This document shows, piece by piece, positions 7,928-15,760 of a stretch of 37,142 bases of DNA; position 1 is the stretch's first letter; every line of letters starts with the position of its first letter. The position numbers and the translations under genes are program-made. Source of the DNA: an uncultured Propionibacterium sp. (GTDB lineage: Bacteria > Actinomycetota > Actinomycetes > Propionibacteriales > Propionibacteriaceae); assembly GCA_937867175.1 (NCBI GenBank), contig CALMKG010000428.1:1-37142 (forward strand). Direction: 5' to 3'. Below the pieces are notes generated by a model. That model searched no databases. It was not told the origin of the DNA and saw only the letters and a list, made by a program, of their open reading frames with translations.

Positions 7928-9334
7928 TTACGACGAGCCGACCGGCATTCCACCGAGGTCGAACGACGCGGTGGGCAGTGCCCAGGTGATCGAACCCGCT
8001 GGTGTGTGGATGTTGGTGAAGCCGACGCAGCCGTAGACGCCGTGGGCGCTGCATCCGTAGTCGTTGCCGAAGATGGTGTCGTCGCCGACGTAGATGGCGA
8101 CGTGTCCGACGCCGTCGTTGCTGTCGTATGAGATCACCGCCCCGACTGGGGGCGCAGAGCTGGCGCCCGTCCCATGGGATTGGGCCAGTCCCGCGTCGAT
8201 GATGCCTTGGGCGACGTCTTGGCCGTTGCCGTACCCGCGGCCGAGGCCAGTCCCCCCATAGAGGGCGTCGACCACCTTCGGGCACTGATTGCTGTAGGTG
8301 CAGGGTGCTCCGATCGTCCACGACAGTTCACACAGGCCGGTTGGCGTGTCGAGCATCGCGGCGATGCGCTCATGAAGGTCGGTCAAGAGCTCGGATGAGA
8401 CGTCAGTCAGGGATGTTGTGGCCGTGGTGTCGCAGGTCGGATTGACAGAGGTCGCCGAGTCTGGGGTGGGGGCGTCGCGACGCTGCGCGGTCGTTGCAGT
8501 GGTGTGGACGTACGGGTGGTCGGTGTAGTGCTGCGCACCGTCGTTGGTGGTGCGGTCGACGACGGTGTCGGTGAAGGTGACGGTTGGGCTCCCGGCGATC
8601 CAGTCGATCTGGTCGTCGGTCGGGTTGGCGGTCGCCCAGCCGATGGTCAGTTCTTGGAAGAGTTCCCGGAATCGGGTGCGGTCGTTCATGTCTCCGGTCA
8701 GGAGCAGCGGGGTGTCCGGGGCGCTGGCGTGCAGCTCGAGGAGGGTTCGCGTCTCGATCCGTACCGCGGCGTCGCGCATGGTTGGGCTGCCTCCGACGGC
8801 GTCGGCGGGGTGGTGGGTGTTGAGCACCCAGATGGCCGTTCCGTCGTGGGTGGAGGTGAACCGGACGAGCGGAACTTGAATGATCGGGCGGCCGTAGTGG
8901 ATGGAGACGTGCCTGATGTCTTCTACGGTCCATGCCGCGGGTTGATAGGCGATGGCGTCGGCGGTGGAGTCCTGTCCCTGCCGTCGACCCTGCACGAGGG
9001 CCCACGCTCCGTCGGTGGCGGAGAGGAATGCGTCCGCCTGGGGCTGCTCGAACTCCTGGAACCCGACAATCGAGGCCCCTGAGGCGTCGATCTTCGACAC
9101 CATGTGCGGCACTCGTTCACGGAATGGGCGCTCGCCCGGGTGGGGGTTCGAGGTGTAGTGCGAGGCGCCGCGCCAGTTCAGCGTGCCAATCCGGAACCCG
9201 TCGCTAGCTACCGCGGCGGGTGGGTAGCAGGCGGCACGTGCGCCGTCGATGGTCGCGTTGCCCAGACCAAGAACGAGCAGCAGGAGCGGCCCCACCACTA
9301 TCAGCGGCAGCAGGAGCAGGATCCGCTTCCTCAC
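7928..9334 (-). CDS. Secreted EEP-nuclease/phosphatase and CHAP-like peptidase fusion
   Basis: This 468-residue protein begins with a hydrophobic signal or anchor (about residues 5-26). Domain 1 (about 45-290) is an endonuclease/exonuclease/phosphatase fold with GTLNWR, VGFQEFE, LNTHHPAD, LLLTGDMND, QIDWIAGS and YTDHP, which are the usual metal and catalytic blocks. Domain 2 (about 340-465) resembles CHAP/NlpC peptidoglycan amidases: a Cys in SNQCPKVVDAL, then PPVGAVISY and GHVAIYVGD. Ser/Thr/Pro-rich text links them. GTG 9334 is chosen because TGGAGG precedes it by 7 bases; the TTG at 9340 is too close to that site. Conjugative elements often encode a secreted wall hydrolase, and domain 2 would serve that role. 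Domain 1 could act on DNA or phosphoesters outside the cell. It is convergent to the DUF262 genes. Confidence 0.78.
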   Translation of the reverse strand: MRKRILLLLPLIVVGPLLLLVLGLGNATIDGARAACYPPAAVASDGFRIGTLNWRGASHYTSNPHPGERPFRERVPHMVSKIDASGASIVGFQEFEQPQADAFLSATDGAWALVQGRRQGQDSTADAIAYQPAAWTVEDIRHVSIHYGRPIIQVPLVRFTSTHDGTAIWVLNTHHPADAVGGSPTMRDAAVRIETRTLLELHASAPDTPLLLTGDMNDRTRFRELFQELTIGWATANPTDDQIDWIAGSPTVTFTDTVVDRTTNDGAQHYTDHPYVHTTATTAQRRDAPTPDSATSVNPTCDTTATTSLTDVSSELLTDLHERIAAMLDTPTGLCELSWTIGAPCTYSNQCPKVVDALYGGTGLGRGYGNGQDVAQGIIDAGLAQSHGTGASSAPPVGAVISYDSNDGVGHVAIYVGDDTIFGNDYGCSAHGVYGCVGFTNIHTPAGSITWALPTASFDLGGMPVGSS

Positions 9335-9425
9335 AACCAAGCCTCCAGCTCATTCGCAGATGGAGCTGCAGGAATGGCGCGGCCGGTGCGAGGGGTTAAC
9401 GGCTTGCTCGCCGGGCGTGGCGGTC

Positions 9426-9584
9426 TCATCGGGTTGTCTCTAGGAACTCAGGTTCGATCGTGAGGTAGCGGGTGGCGCCTTCGACGCTGAGCCCGAAGAG
9501 GTCGTAGATGCGGCGTACGTCGCCACCGGTGGCGTGGGTCTCGTGCAGGATGCGAAGGGCCTCCGGGCGTCCGATCGATCGAGC
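9426..9584 (-). pseudogene. C-terminal remnant resembling a tyrosine recombinase/integrase
   Basis: The last 50 or so residues of a minus-strand frame read GRPEALRILHETHATGGDVRRIYDLFGLSVEGATRYLT, given here by its key parts EALRI, GDVRRIYDLFGLS and GATRYLT. This strongly recalls the C-terminal tail of large actinobacterial site-specific integrases. The upstream part of the frame is unrelated low-quality sequence, so only a fragment remains. No catalytic Arg/His/Tyr set is left. It may mark an old element boundary. The 9585-9869 stretch beyond it shows no gene I can support. Confidence 0.35.
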
Positions 9585-9869
9585 ACCTCGACCTGAGGAA
9601 CGACGGCCAGCCCGGCAACCGGCCATGACCATGTCTTTACGTACCGCGCGGCGCGAGCCAGCAGTCGTCGCACCATCCTCACGCCACGGATAAGCATTCG
9701 CAGCGCGCACGAATCGGACACTCGGACGCCCCTGACTTTGGTCACGGGCCGCAGCGTGGCGGCTCAGCGTCCCCGTATCCGTCCCCCGGAGCACTCCAAC
9801 CACGGGGGGACGCGGCAGCCCGTGCCACATTGGCGCAGGTCAAACAGCGTCCCCTGAAACCCGAGCAAC

Positions 9870-10487
9870 TTAGTTGAGTCCGGGTCGCTCGGACGGTGAA
9901 GGAGAAGTCCCGCAAGCAGATCGCGAACAGGGTCGCGCCGAGGGCGACGACGCCCCACAGGCCACCCAGGAACAGCGCCTCGAGGATCGGCAGGTGGCCG
10001 AAAACGGCCGCTGATGGGGTTCCACCGCAGGGGCAGCCTCGAGCTGGAATCGTACGAAGGCGATGGCCAGGGACGGCCATGGCCAGCCCAGGGCACCGAC
10101 GACGATGCCCACCGGCTTGAAGGCCGCGAGGGTCGTGGCGTTGGCCTCCTCCACAGCGTCGGCGTAGAGCGCGCGGTGTCGTCACAGGTAGACGCCGGCG
10201 AAGAGCAGCAGCGCACCGAAGCCGGCGGCGGGCTGGCCGAACGCGATGTTGGCGCACTCGGAGCCGCCACCGCCGAATGGCCACGTCACCGTGGTGTGGA
10301 TGCCCAGCGCGAACAGCAGCACGCCGGTCACGCCGAAGGCCCAGCCCTCGCTGTCGATGTGGCGACCCTTGATCAGCTGGGTCAGGAAGGCCGCGAACCC
10401 CAGCAGGCCCGCACCCGCGGTCAGGGCTACCAGCTCGTTATAGACGACCAGGTCGTCCACGCTCCTCTCGTGCCCGACGGGCACCAT
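9870..10487 (-). pseudogene. Broken DUF981-like membrane protein gene
   Basis: Reading leftward from ATG 10487, 101 residues form a membrane protein (YNELVALTAGAGLLGFAAF, GVTGVLLFALGIHTTVTWPF, then an NIAFGQPAAGFGALLLFAGVYL-type helix). They recall the DUF981 family, including its HxTxTWP and AFG segments. The frame then hits TGA at 10184-10182 but carries on in the same frame with plausible family sequence (RHRALYADAVEEANATTLAAF, then FKPVGIVVGALG). Further on, the homology appears to jump frame (FGHLPILEALFLGGLWGVVALG). One nonsense codon and at least one indel make this a pseudogene. Family assignment is from memory of motif layout. Confidence 0.5.
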
Positions 10488-10645
10488 CTAGTTGGCATGC
10501 CCGGCTCGGGAGCCGTGGCGGTGCCCTCCTACCTCTCAGTCGCGCGGCGGCACACCAAAGTGCGGGAAGACCGTGCGTGCGGGCGAGGGGTCGCTCCTAC
10601 GGCGGGACACTGATGGATGGGCCGACCGGTCCGGAGGTGGCCCTC

Positions 10646-11074
10646 ATGCCCGAACGTCACATCATGGTGCAACGCCGCATGTCGGCGCCCACGAGCGCTG
10701 TCTGGGCCGTGGTCTCCGACTTCCCCGACCTCGCGAGCCACTGGAACGGTCTCCGGTCGACGAGGGCCCTCGGCGCCGCGTCGAGCTCAAGCCGATGGGC
10801 GCCAGGGACGAGACCGTCACCATCTGGGAGAACGGTCACCGGATCGGGACGGAGAACCAGCCCAAACACTTTGGTGCCGTTCCCGCACGTCGAGTCCACG
10901 CTCACGCTCGAGTCCGACGGCGACGGCACCCTGGGCCTCTTCGACTACCGGTACGTGCCCCGTGGCGGGCCCCTCGGCCACCTGACGGGGCCACTGATCG
11001 ACAAGAGGCTGACCGCGACGTTCGCCGACATGCTGGCCGCCACGGAGGAGGCTGCGCTCGGCCGCAGCCGGTAG
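10646..11074 (+). pseudogene. SRPBCC-family protein gene with two frameshifts
   Basis: The N-terminal part (VQRRMSAPTSAVWAVVSDFPDLASHWNG) and C-terminal part (LTLESDGDGT, DYRYVPRGGPLG, LTATFADMLAATEEAA) are in one frame and match a polyketide-cyclase/SRPBCC lipid-binding protein. The middle (VELKPMGARDETVTIWENG, RIGTENQPK) lies in another frame. The joins fall near 10765 and near 10862, the latter at an AAA run that looks one base too long. Restoring both would give a continuous protein of about 143 residues. The gene is decayed or mis-sequenced. It lies among other broken genes. Confidence 0.6.
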
Positions 11075-11191
11075 CCCGCTGCGGCGGCGGGGGTCCTCCC
11101 CCACCGCGGGATTGTCGGGCGATGGCGCCTCGCGTCAGGTGCGCCGAGGACGAACGTGGAGGTCCCGGGGGGCTCACCGAGAGGAGACGTC

Positions 11192-11545
11192 ATGTCCGAG
11201 AAGCAGAACATCGACACGCCGCACGAAGGGGGCCCGTTCCGGGACCACGGGCACATGGAGGTGATCGCCCTGGGCGGCTTCACCGTGGGAAGGGTGTCTT
11301 CGAGCCAGCATGGCGATGGTCCACCGACGTGCAGCCGATCGCCGGGACGAGCTCGTGCCAGGTCCACCACACGGGGATCTGCCTGTCCGGACGGATGACC
11401 GTCAGGTCCGACGACGGCGAGGAGATCACCATCGGCCCCTGCGACGTCGCCGACCTCGACCCCGTGCCACGACGCGTGGACCGAGGGCGACGAGCCCAGT
11501 GTGCTCATCGACGCCGGCGTGGTGGCGTACGCCAAGCCCAGCTGA
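11192..11545 (+). pseudogene. Cupin-domain protein gene with two frameshifts
   Basis: The gene starts at ATG 11192 behind GAGGAG with MSEKQNIDTPHEGGPFRDHG. It then shifts near 11295, where a G run appears one base short, into VFEPAWRWSTDVQPIAG, CQVHHTGICLSGRM and DGEEITIGP. It shifts again near 11466 into DAWTEGDEPSVLIDAGVV and ends at TGA 11543-11545. The HHTG...G pattern and GEEITIGP are typical of small single-domain cupins. The intact form would be about 117 residues. As written it cannot make a full protein. Confidence 0.6.
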
Positions 11546-11561
11546 GGATGCCGCCAGGGGC

Positions 11562-12272
11562 TCAGGTGAGGTGCCACCCGCGGTTCACGACGAGGCTCGT
11601 TCCCGACATCCCACGATTGCGCAGCAGGAACTGAGTCGCATCGACGATGTCGGCCATGGTGGCGAGCTCGCCGCCGGGCGTTCGTGACGTGTACGCGTCC
11701 AGCACCCCTTCCGGCTTGGCGGCCCAGAAGGGGCTGTTGCCGATGATGCCGGGATGCAACGAGTTCACCCGGATGGGAGCAAGCTCCAACGCAAGTGTGC
11801 GGGCCATTCCATCGACCCCGGCGTTGATGGTCGAGACCGTGGTCGAACCCGGATACGGCAGGTCCTTCGCCCCGCCACCGAACAGGACGATGCCCGTGTC
11901 CACCGTCGGCTCCAACCGATCCAGGAGTGCATGCACCGTCTCGGTGTAGCCGACGAGCTTGAGAACAGTCAGTCGCGTCGCTCGCGGGACGCTGTAGTCA
12001 CGCGCGCTGTTCGCGTCGCGCTCGATGGCGCTGAGCACGAGGCCGTGGACTGGACCGTCGATGGCGGAGAGGGACGCGGTTATCGTCTCGGGCTCGGAGA
12101 TGTCCAGCGCGATGCCCCTGGCAGAGTCACCCAGCGACGAGGCCACTCGGGTGGTTCGCTCCCGGTGACGGCCCGTGATGATCGCCGTGTCGCCGCTGGC
12201 CACGATGTCTCTCGCGAGCTCCAAACCGATTCCTGACGTCCCCCCGACGACGACAACGGTCCTGCCTGCCAC
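11562..12272 (-). CDS. Atypical short-chain dehydrogenase/reductase-like protein
   Basis: This 236-residue Rossmann protein has the nucleotide-binding GGTSGIG at 10-16 and the SDR tail ALELAPIRVNSLHPG. The usual catalytic YxxxK is absent: the lysine position is Asn150 (TVSTINAGVDG) and the tyrosine position is Val146. It belongs to, or resembles, the atypical SDRs with Asn in place of Lys, whose chemistry is uncertain. GTG 12272 is chosen because AGGAGG lies 6 bases upstream; the frame extends nine codons further without a good site. It is last in the seven-gene minus-strand operon, 84 bases after the reductase gene. It may act on a late carbonyl or alcohol intermediate, but oxidoreductase activity is unproven. 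Confidence 0.78.
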   Translation of the reverse strand: MAGRTVVVVGGTSGIGLELARDIVASGDTAIITGRHRERTTRVASSLGDSARGIALDISEPETITASLSAIDGPVHGLVLSAIERDANSARDYSVPRATRLTVLKLVGYTETVHALLDRLEPTVDTGIVLFGGGAKDLPYPGSTTVSTINAGVDGMARTLALELAPIRVNSLHPGIIGNSPFWAAKPEGVLDAYTSRTPGGELATMADIVDATQFLLRNRGMSGTSLVVNRGWHLT

Positions 12273-12356
12273 AATTTCCTCCTGGGTTGATGGCACCACC
12301 CGGGATTCCGGGATGGCGAAGTCGAGTGGGTCGATCGCCTCGGGCGGCCGATGCAG

Positions 12357-13220
12357 TTACAGCAGGCCGCGACGCGACACCTCGGCGATGCCACTCCAGT
12401 CGGACTCGGCCAGCTCGGGATCCTGCAGCGCACGCTCGAAGACCTTGAACAGCGCCGGCATGGTGGCAGGACTCACGTGGCCTGCATCCGCAACTTCGCG
12501 AGCCAGGACGAGATCCTTGTGACCCAGGCTCATCTTGAATGCTGGGGTGTAGTCCTTCGCCGCGATCGCCGCGCCGTACGTCTCGTACACGACGCCGCCG
12601 AAGAGACTGCTCGTCAGCAGCTCGACGAAGAGATCCGCGTCGACGCCGTGCCGCTCGACCATGGAGATGCTTTCGCCAAGGGCCTGCAGGGCGTGGATGA
12701 TGTTGTAGTTCACCGCGATCTTGACGACGCTGGCCATGGGCGCGCTGTCCCCGAGCCGCCAGATGCGTTTGCCCAGCTGCGTCAAGTACGGCGTGACCGC
12801 CTCGACGAGGTCGAGAGGGCCGGCCGTCAGGATGTTCAGCTGACCCGAAGCAGCCACCTCGGGACGACCGAGCACCGGGGCTGACACGTAGCCGGCACCA
12901 TGGTGAGCGTACAGAGTCGCCAACCTCTCCGTGGCCGCTGCGCTGATCGACGCCGTGTTGACATGGATTCGACCCGCTGCAGCTCGACCGGCGCCGCCGA
13001 GGACCGTCTCCGCTGCCTGGTCGTCGGCGAGCATGCTGAATGACACGGCTGGCGCCAGTGCCTCCTCGGGCGTCTTCGCGCGGGTGGCGCCGGCGGCAAC
13101 GAGCTCGTCAACGGGACCCACTGATCGGTTCCACGCCACGACGTCATGGCCGCTGTCCAGCAGCCGTCTCGCCATCGCCATGCCCATGGAGCCCAGGCCG
13201 AGGAACCCGAGGGTGCTCAC
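12357..13220 (-). CDS. 3-hydroxyisobutyrate-dehydrogenase-family NAD(P) oxidoreductase
   Basis: This 287-residue beta-hydroxyacid dehydrogenase-family protein has the N-terminal dinucleotide motif GFLGLGSMGMAMARRLL (5-21). The conserved interdomain Lys lies in SVVKIAVNYN, the active-site position of this family. Such enzymes interconvert beta-hydroxyacids and semialdehydes (3-hydroxyisobutyrate, tartronate, 3-hydroxypropionate, 4-hydroxybutyrate types) or reduce imines. GTG 13220 overlaps the upstream M24 stop (GTGA), so the two are translationally coupled. In the operon it would handle a semialdehyde or imine released by ring opening. The exact substrate cannot be told from sequence, and an imine-reductase role is an alternative. 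Confidence 0.82.
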   Translation of the reverse strand: MSTLGFLGLGSMGMAMARRLLDSGHDVVAWNRSVGPVDELVAAGATRAKTPEEALAPAVSFSMLADDQAAETVLGGAGRAAAGRIHVNTASISAAATERLATLYAHHGAGYVSAPVLGRPEVAASGQLNILTAGPLDLVEAVTPYLTQLGKRIWRLGDSAPMASVVKIAVNYNIIHALQALGESISMVERHGVDADLFVELLTSSLFGGVVYETYGAAIAAKDYTPAFKMSLGHKDLVLAREVADAGHVSPATMPALFKVFERALQDPELAESDWSGIAEVSRRGLL

Positions 13221-14599
13221 CCCTCACCACGTCCAGATGCCGTGTTGAGATGGGACTGGCTGTCACGGTTGAGGTTGAGCGGGCCGTCGACGGTGAAGTA
13301 TTGACGGCCGGCGACGATGAGTTCTTCAGCGGGGAACTTCGTGATCACTTCACAGCCGTCCGCAGTGACCACCACCTCCTCCTCGATCCGGGCCGCGCCC
13401 CAACCGTCGGCCGACGGCCAGTACGTCTCCAGCGCGAAGACCATGCCCTCCTCCAGGACCTCCGGATGATCGAGGGACGTGAGCCGGGAGAAGATCGGCT
13501 TCTCCCAAATCGAAAGCCCGAGGCCGTGTCCGTACTGAAGGGCGAATGCATCCATCTCGTTCGCAAATCCGAACTCGTGGGCCTCGGGCCACAGCCGCAC
13601 GATGTCTGCCGTCGTCGCGCCAGGCCTCACTGCCGCGATCGCACGGTCGATGTACTCGCGGGCACGCGTGTAGGCGTCCCGCTGCTTGCTCGATGCGGAG
13701 CCCACCGCAAACGTGCGGTAGTAGCAGGTGCGATATCCGTTCCAGCTGTGCAGGATGTCGAAGAACGCTGGATCCCCGGGCCGGATCAACCGGTCGGAGA
13801 ACACGTGAGGGTGTGGGGCACACCGTTCGCCGGAGATCGCGTTGACACCCTCGACGTACTCCGACCCGAAGTCGTAGAGCGTCTTGGCGACAAGGCCCAC
13901 GGCCTCGTTCTCCCGCACGCCGGGCCTCAGGAAGCGGTACAGCTCCTCGTAAGCCGCGTCGACCATCGAGGCGGCCTGGGTGAGCAACCGGATCTCATCA
14001 GACGTCTTGATCCGGCGCGCATCCATGAACACCTGCTGACCGTCGACGACGTCGATACCTTCCTTCTGCAGTGCAAACAGCACGGGCAGCTCGATCACAT
14101 CCACACCGAGCGGTTCATCGGCCAGGCCGAACTTCTCGAGTTCGCGCTTGATCTTCTTCGCGAGGTCGGTCGCCATCTCGGCGTCGGGAGGGAACGCGCC
14201 ACGCAGCGTCGATATCCCCGCGCGCGCCCCAGACTCAAGACGTGGGCGTTTCACACCCTCATGAGGTGCGTGAGGGTTGGCGTCCATCTCCGATGACGTC
14301 ACATCCAGCCACGGGTTGTAGAGCGCATGATGCTTCGCTGCTGACCCGAAGTCCCACACGACCGGGTCGGTGTTGCGTGTCAGCAGCGCAAAGCGGATGA
14401 GCTTGTCCATCGCCCAGGTGCCGATGTGGGTTGCGCTCATATAGCGGATGTTCGAGAAGTCGAAGGCCAGGACCGCGCCCAGCTCAGATGCCTCGAGCTG
14501 GTACTTCAGTCGTGCGAGTCGTTCGTCGCGCAGTTTGTCGAAGTCGACGCGCTCCTCCCAGTCGACGGCGTTGGTTCCTGACGTGCCTGTGTTCTTCAC
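13217..14599 (-). CDS. M24-family (creatinase/prolidase-fold) hydrolase with altered metal site
   Basis: This 460-residue protein has an N-terminal creatinase-type domain (about 20-185) and a C-terminal pita-bread domain. Expected metal and substrate residues are seen as Asp281 (FFDI), His358 (YGHGLGL), Glu391 (ALETYW) and Glu406 (ARIEEE), plus His265 in PHPHVFSDR. The second metal Asp of the family, 11 residues after the first, is Cys292 in GYRTCYYRTF. The family includes C-N hydrolases such as creatinase, ectoine hydrolase (DoeA) and the DMSP lyase DddP, not only peptidases. In this operon a ring-opening or amide-hydrolysing role is more likely than peptide turnover. GTG 14599 follows GGGGAG at 4 bases. 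Confidence 0.8.
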   Translation of the reverse strand: MKNTGTSGTNAVDWEERVDFDKLRDERLARLKYQLEASELGAVLAFDFSNIRYMSATHIGTWAMDKLIRFALLTRNTDPVVWDFGSAAKHHALYNPWLDVTSSEMDANPHAPHEGVKRPRLESGARAGISTLRGAFPPDAEMATDLAKKIKRELEKFGLADEPLGVDVIELPVLFALQKEGIDVVDGQQVFMDARRIKTSDEIRLLTQAASMVDAAYEELYRFLRPGVRENEAVGLVAKTLYDFGSEYVEGVNAISGERCAPHPHVFSDRLIRPGDPAFFDILHSWNGYRTCYYRTFAVGSASSKQRDAYTRAREYIDRAIAAVRPGATTADIVRLWPEAHEFGFANEMDAFALQYGHGLGLSIWEKPIFSRLTSLDHPEVLEEGMVFALETYWPSADGWGAARIEEEVVVTADGCEVITKFPAEELIVAGRQYFTVDGPLNLNRDSQSHLNTASGRGEG

Positions 14600-14608
14600 G
14601 GTGCTCCC

Positions 14609-14995
14609 CTACACCGCGGCGATCGCGTCGATCTCGATCGACGCACCGTTGAAGAGCGAGTACACACCGATGATCGTGCTCGCCGATGGCTCCTCTGTCG
14701 CGATGATCCGGTCGCGGGTCTCGCGCCACACCTTGAGCTTTTCCTCGTCCAGATGCGTGACATAGACGTTGACTCGGACAAGGTCCTCGTAGGTGGCACC
14801 TCCGGCCTTGAGCGCTCGCTCCAGCTCGCCATACGTGAGCTCGATCGCGCGGGCGAAGTCTGACGGGACGGAGCCATCGGCTTCGAAGCCCACAGCTCCG
14901 GAGATGAAGAGGAGGTCGCCCGCGGTCACCCGCACGCTGTCAGAGATGCCAGGTATGACCGGGGCGGGGTTGTGGGTGATGCGATCATGCGACAT
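14609..14995 (-). CDS. RidA (YjgF/YER057c/UK114) family protein lacking the key Arg
   Basis: This 128-residue protein is of RidA size and pattern (SDSVRVTAGDLLFISGAVG, then EDLVRVNVYVTHLDE, ending in SIEIDAIAAV). Canonical RidA deaminases use an Arg in a PxR motif near residue 105; here the segment is EPSASTIIGV, with Ala in its place. That puts it with the Rid subgroups not expected to act as classical 2-aminoacrylate deaminases. In the Rut pathway a RidA protein (RutC) helps hydrolyse an unstable oxygenation product, and a similar role for an enamine or aminoacrylate-type intermediate is plausible here. It lies 9 bases upstream of the M24 gene in the same operon. Confidence 0.82.
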   Translation of the reverse strand: MSHDRITHNPAPVIPGISDSVRVTAGDLLFISGAVGFEADGSVPSDFARAIELTYGELERALKAGGATYEDLVRVNVYVTHLDEEKLKVWRETRDRIIATEEPSASTIIGVYSLFNGASIEIDAIAAV

Positions 14996-15111
14996 AGGTC
15001 TTCGTTTCCTTTCTTGGGGTGGCAGGCTCTGTCTGCCGTCCCGCGGTTCTTTTACGGCACGTGCCGGATGTCAGCTCCAGGGCCTCGCGGCAGCCGAAGC
15101 GGATGGTGGCG

Positions 15112-15714
15112 TCATCCGATGGACGAGCTCGGCCCGAGTCGATGCCACTCACGGTTGACGTAGGCGAGTCCATCTCGCGACTGGAGCGCAGTGAGGGCCT
15201 CGGCCGGCATGCTCGCCTCGACTCCTTGCGCGACCATGACCGTCGAGCTGCCAGCAATCATGCGCTCGATGGGGTGCACGCGGATCCATGCAGGAACGAC
15301 GTGATAGACCGGCTCCCCGGTCTCCAACCTGCTCCACTGCGTGGTGTCGGCGAACCTGTCCACCCCGCTCGTGGCCGCGAGCTTGGCAATGTGCATCGAC
15401 TCCACATCGATGAAGTGCACGACCGCCGTGTCGGCGGCGACGATGGCCGCGGTGCTGGAGGAGAGCCCCGAGAGCGAGAAGACCATGAGCGGGGGGTCAG
15501 CGCTCACCGACGCGAGCGAGGATGCGGTCAACGCGACCGGCCCGCCCGGACCTTCTGCCGTGATCACGACGAGCCCGCCGGGGTGACGACTGAAGATGGC
15601 CTTGAACTGCTCGGCCGAGATCGCCGGATAGCGGCGATAAAGCCCCAGCGTGTGCCAGTCGTGCTTGCCGTCGAAGTAGGACTCGAAAGGATTGATGATC
15701 TCTGTCATGGTCAT
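15112..15714 (-). CDS. Flavin reductase component of the two-component monooxygenase
   Basis: This 200-residue flavin-reductase-like (FMN-binding split-barrel) protein shows RRYPAISAEQFKAIFSRHPGG, VVITAEG, ALTASSLASVSADPPLMVFSL and a VVHFIDVES block, as in HpaC/RutF-type reductases. It would reduce FMN or FAD with NAD(P)H and hand it to the monooxygenases encoded just upstream. ATG 15714 is chosen because AGGAGG lies 6 bases before it. A longer frame upstream is rich in Arg and Ser and has no family character. One reductase apparently serves two oxygenases. Confidence 0.85.
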   Translation of the reverse strand: MTMTEIINPFESYFDGKHDWHTLGLYRRYPAISAEQFKAIFSRHPGGLVVITAEGPGGPVALTASSLASVSADPPLMVFSLSGLSSSTAAIVAADTAVVHFIDVESMHIAKLAATSGVDRFADTTQWSRLETGEPVYHVVPAWIRVHPIERMIAGSSTVMVAQGVEASMPAEALTALQSRDGLAYVNREWHRLGPSSSIG

Positions 15715-15760
15715 TGCCTGCCTCCTGAGGAGCGGGTCGTACGTGGTGGATGGAGAGTGG

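Noticed and set aside
10492-11634. 380-residue plus-strand frame
   Set aside because: Only two short stretches have protein character, and they are the displaced middle parts of the SRPBCC and cupin genes. The rest is Arg/Pro-rich shadow, so the frame is explained by frameshifts, not by one gene.
13040-14296. 418-residue plus-strand frame opposite the M24 gene
   Set aside because: It is an antisense shadow of the M24 and reductase genes; it shows no ribosome site and no recognisable family.
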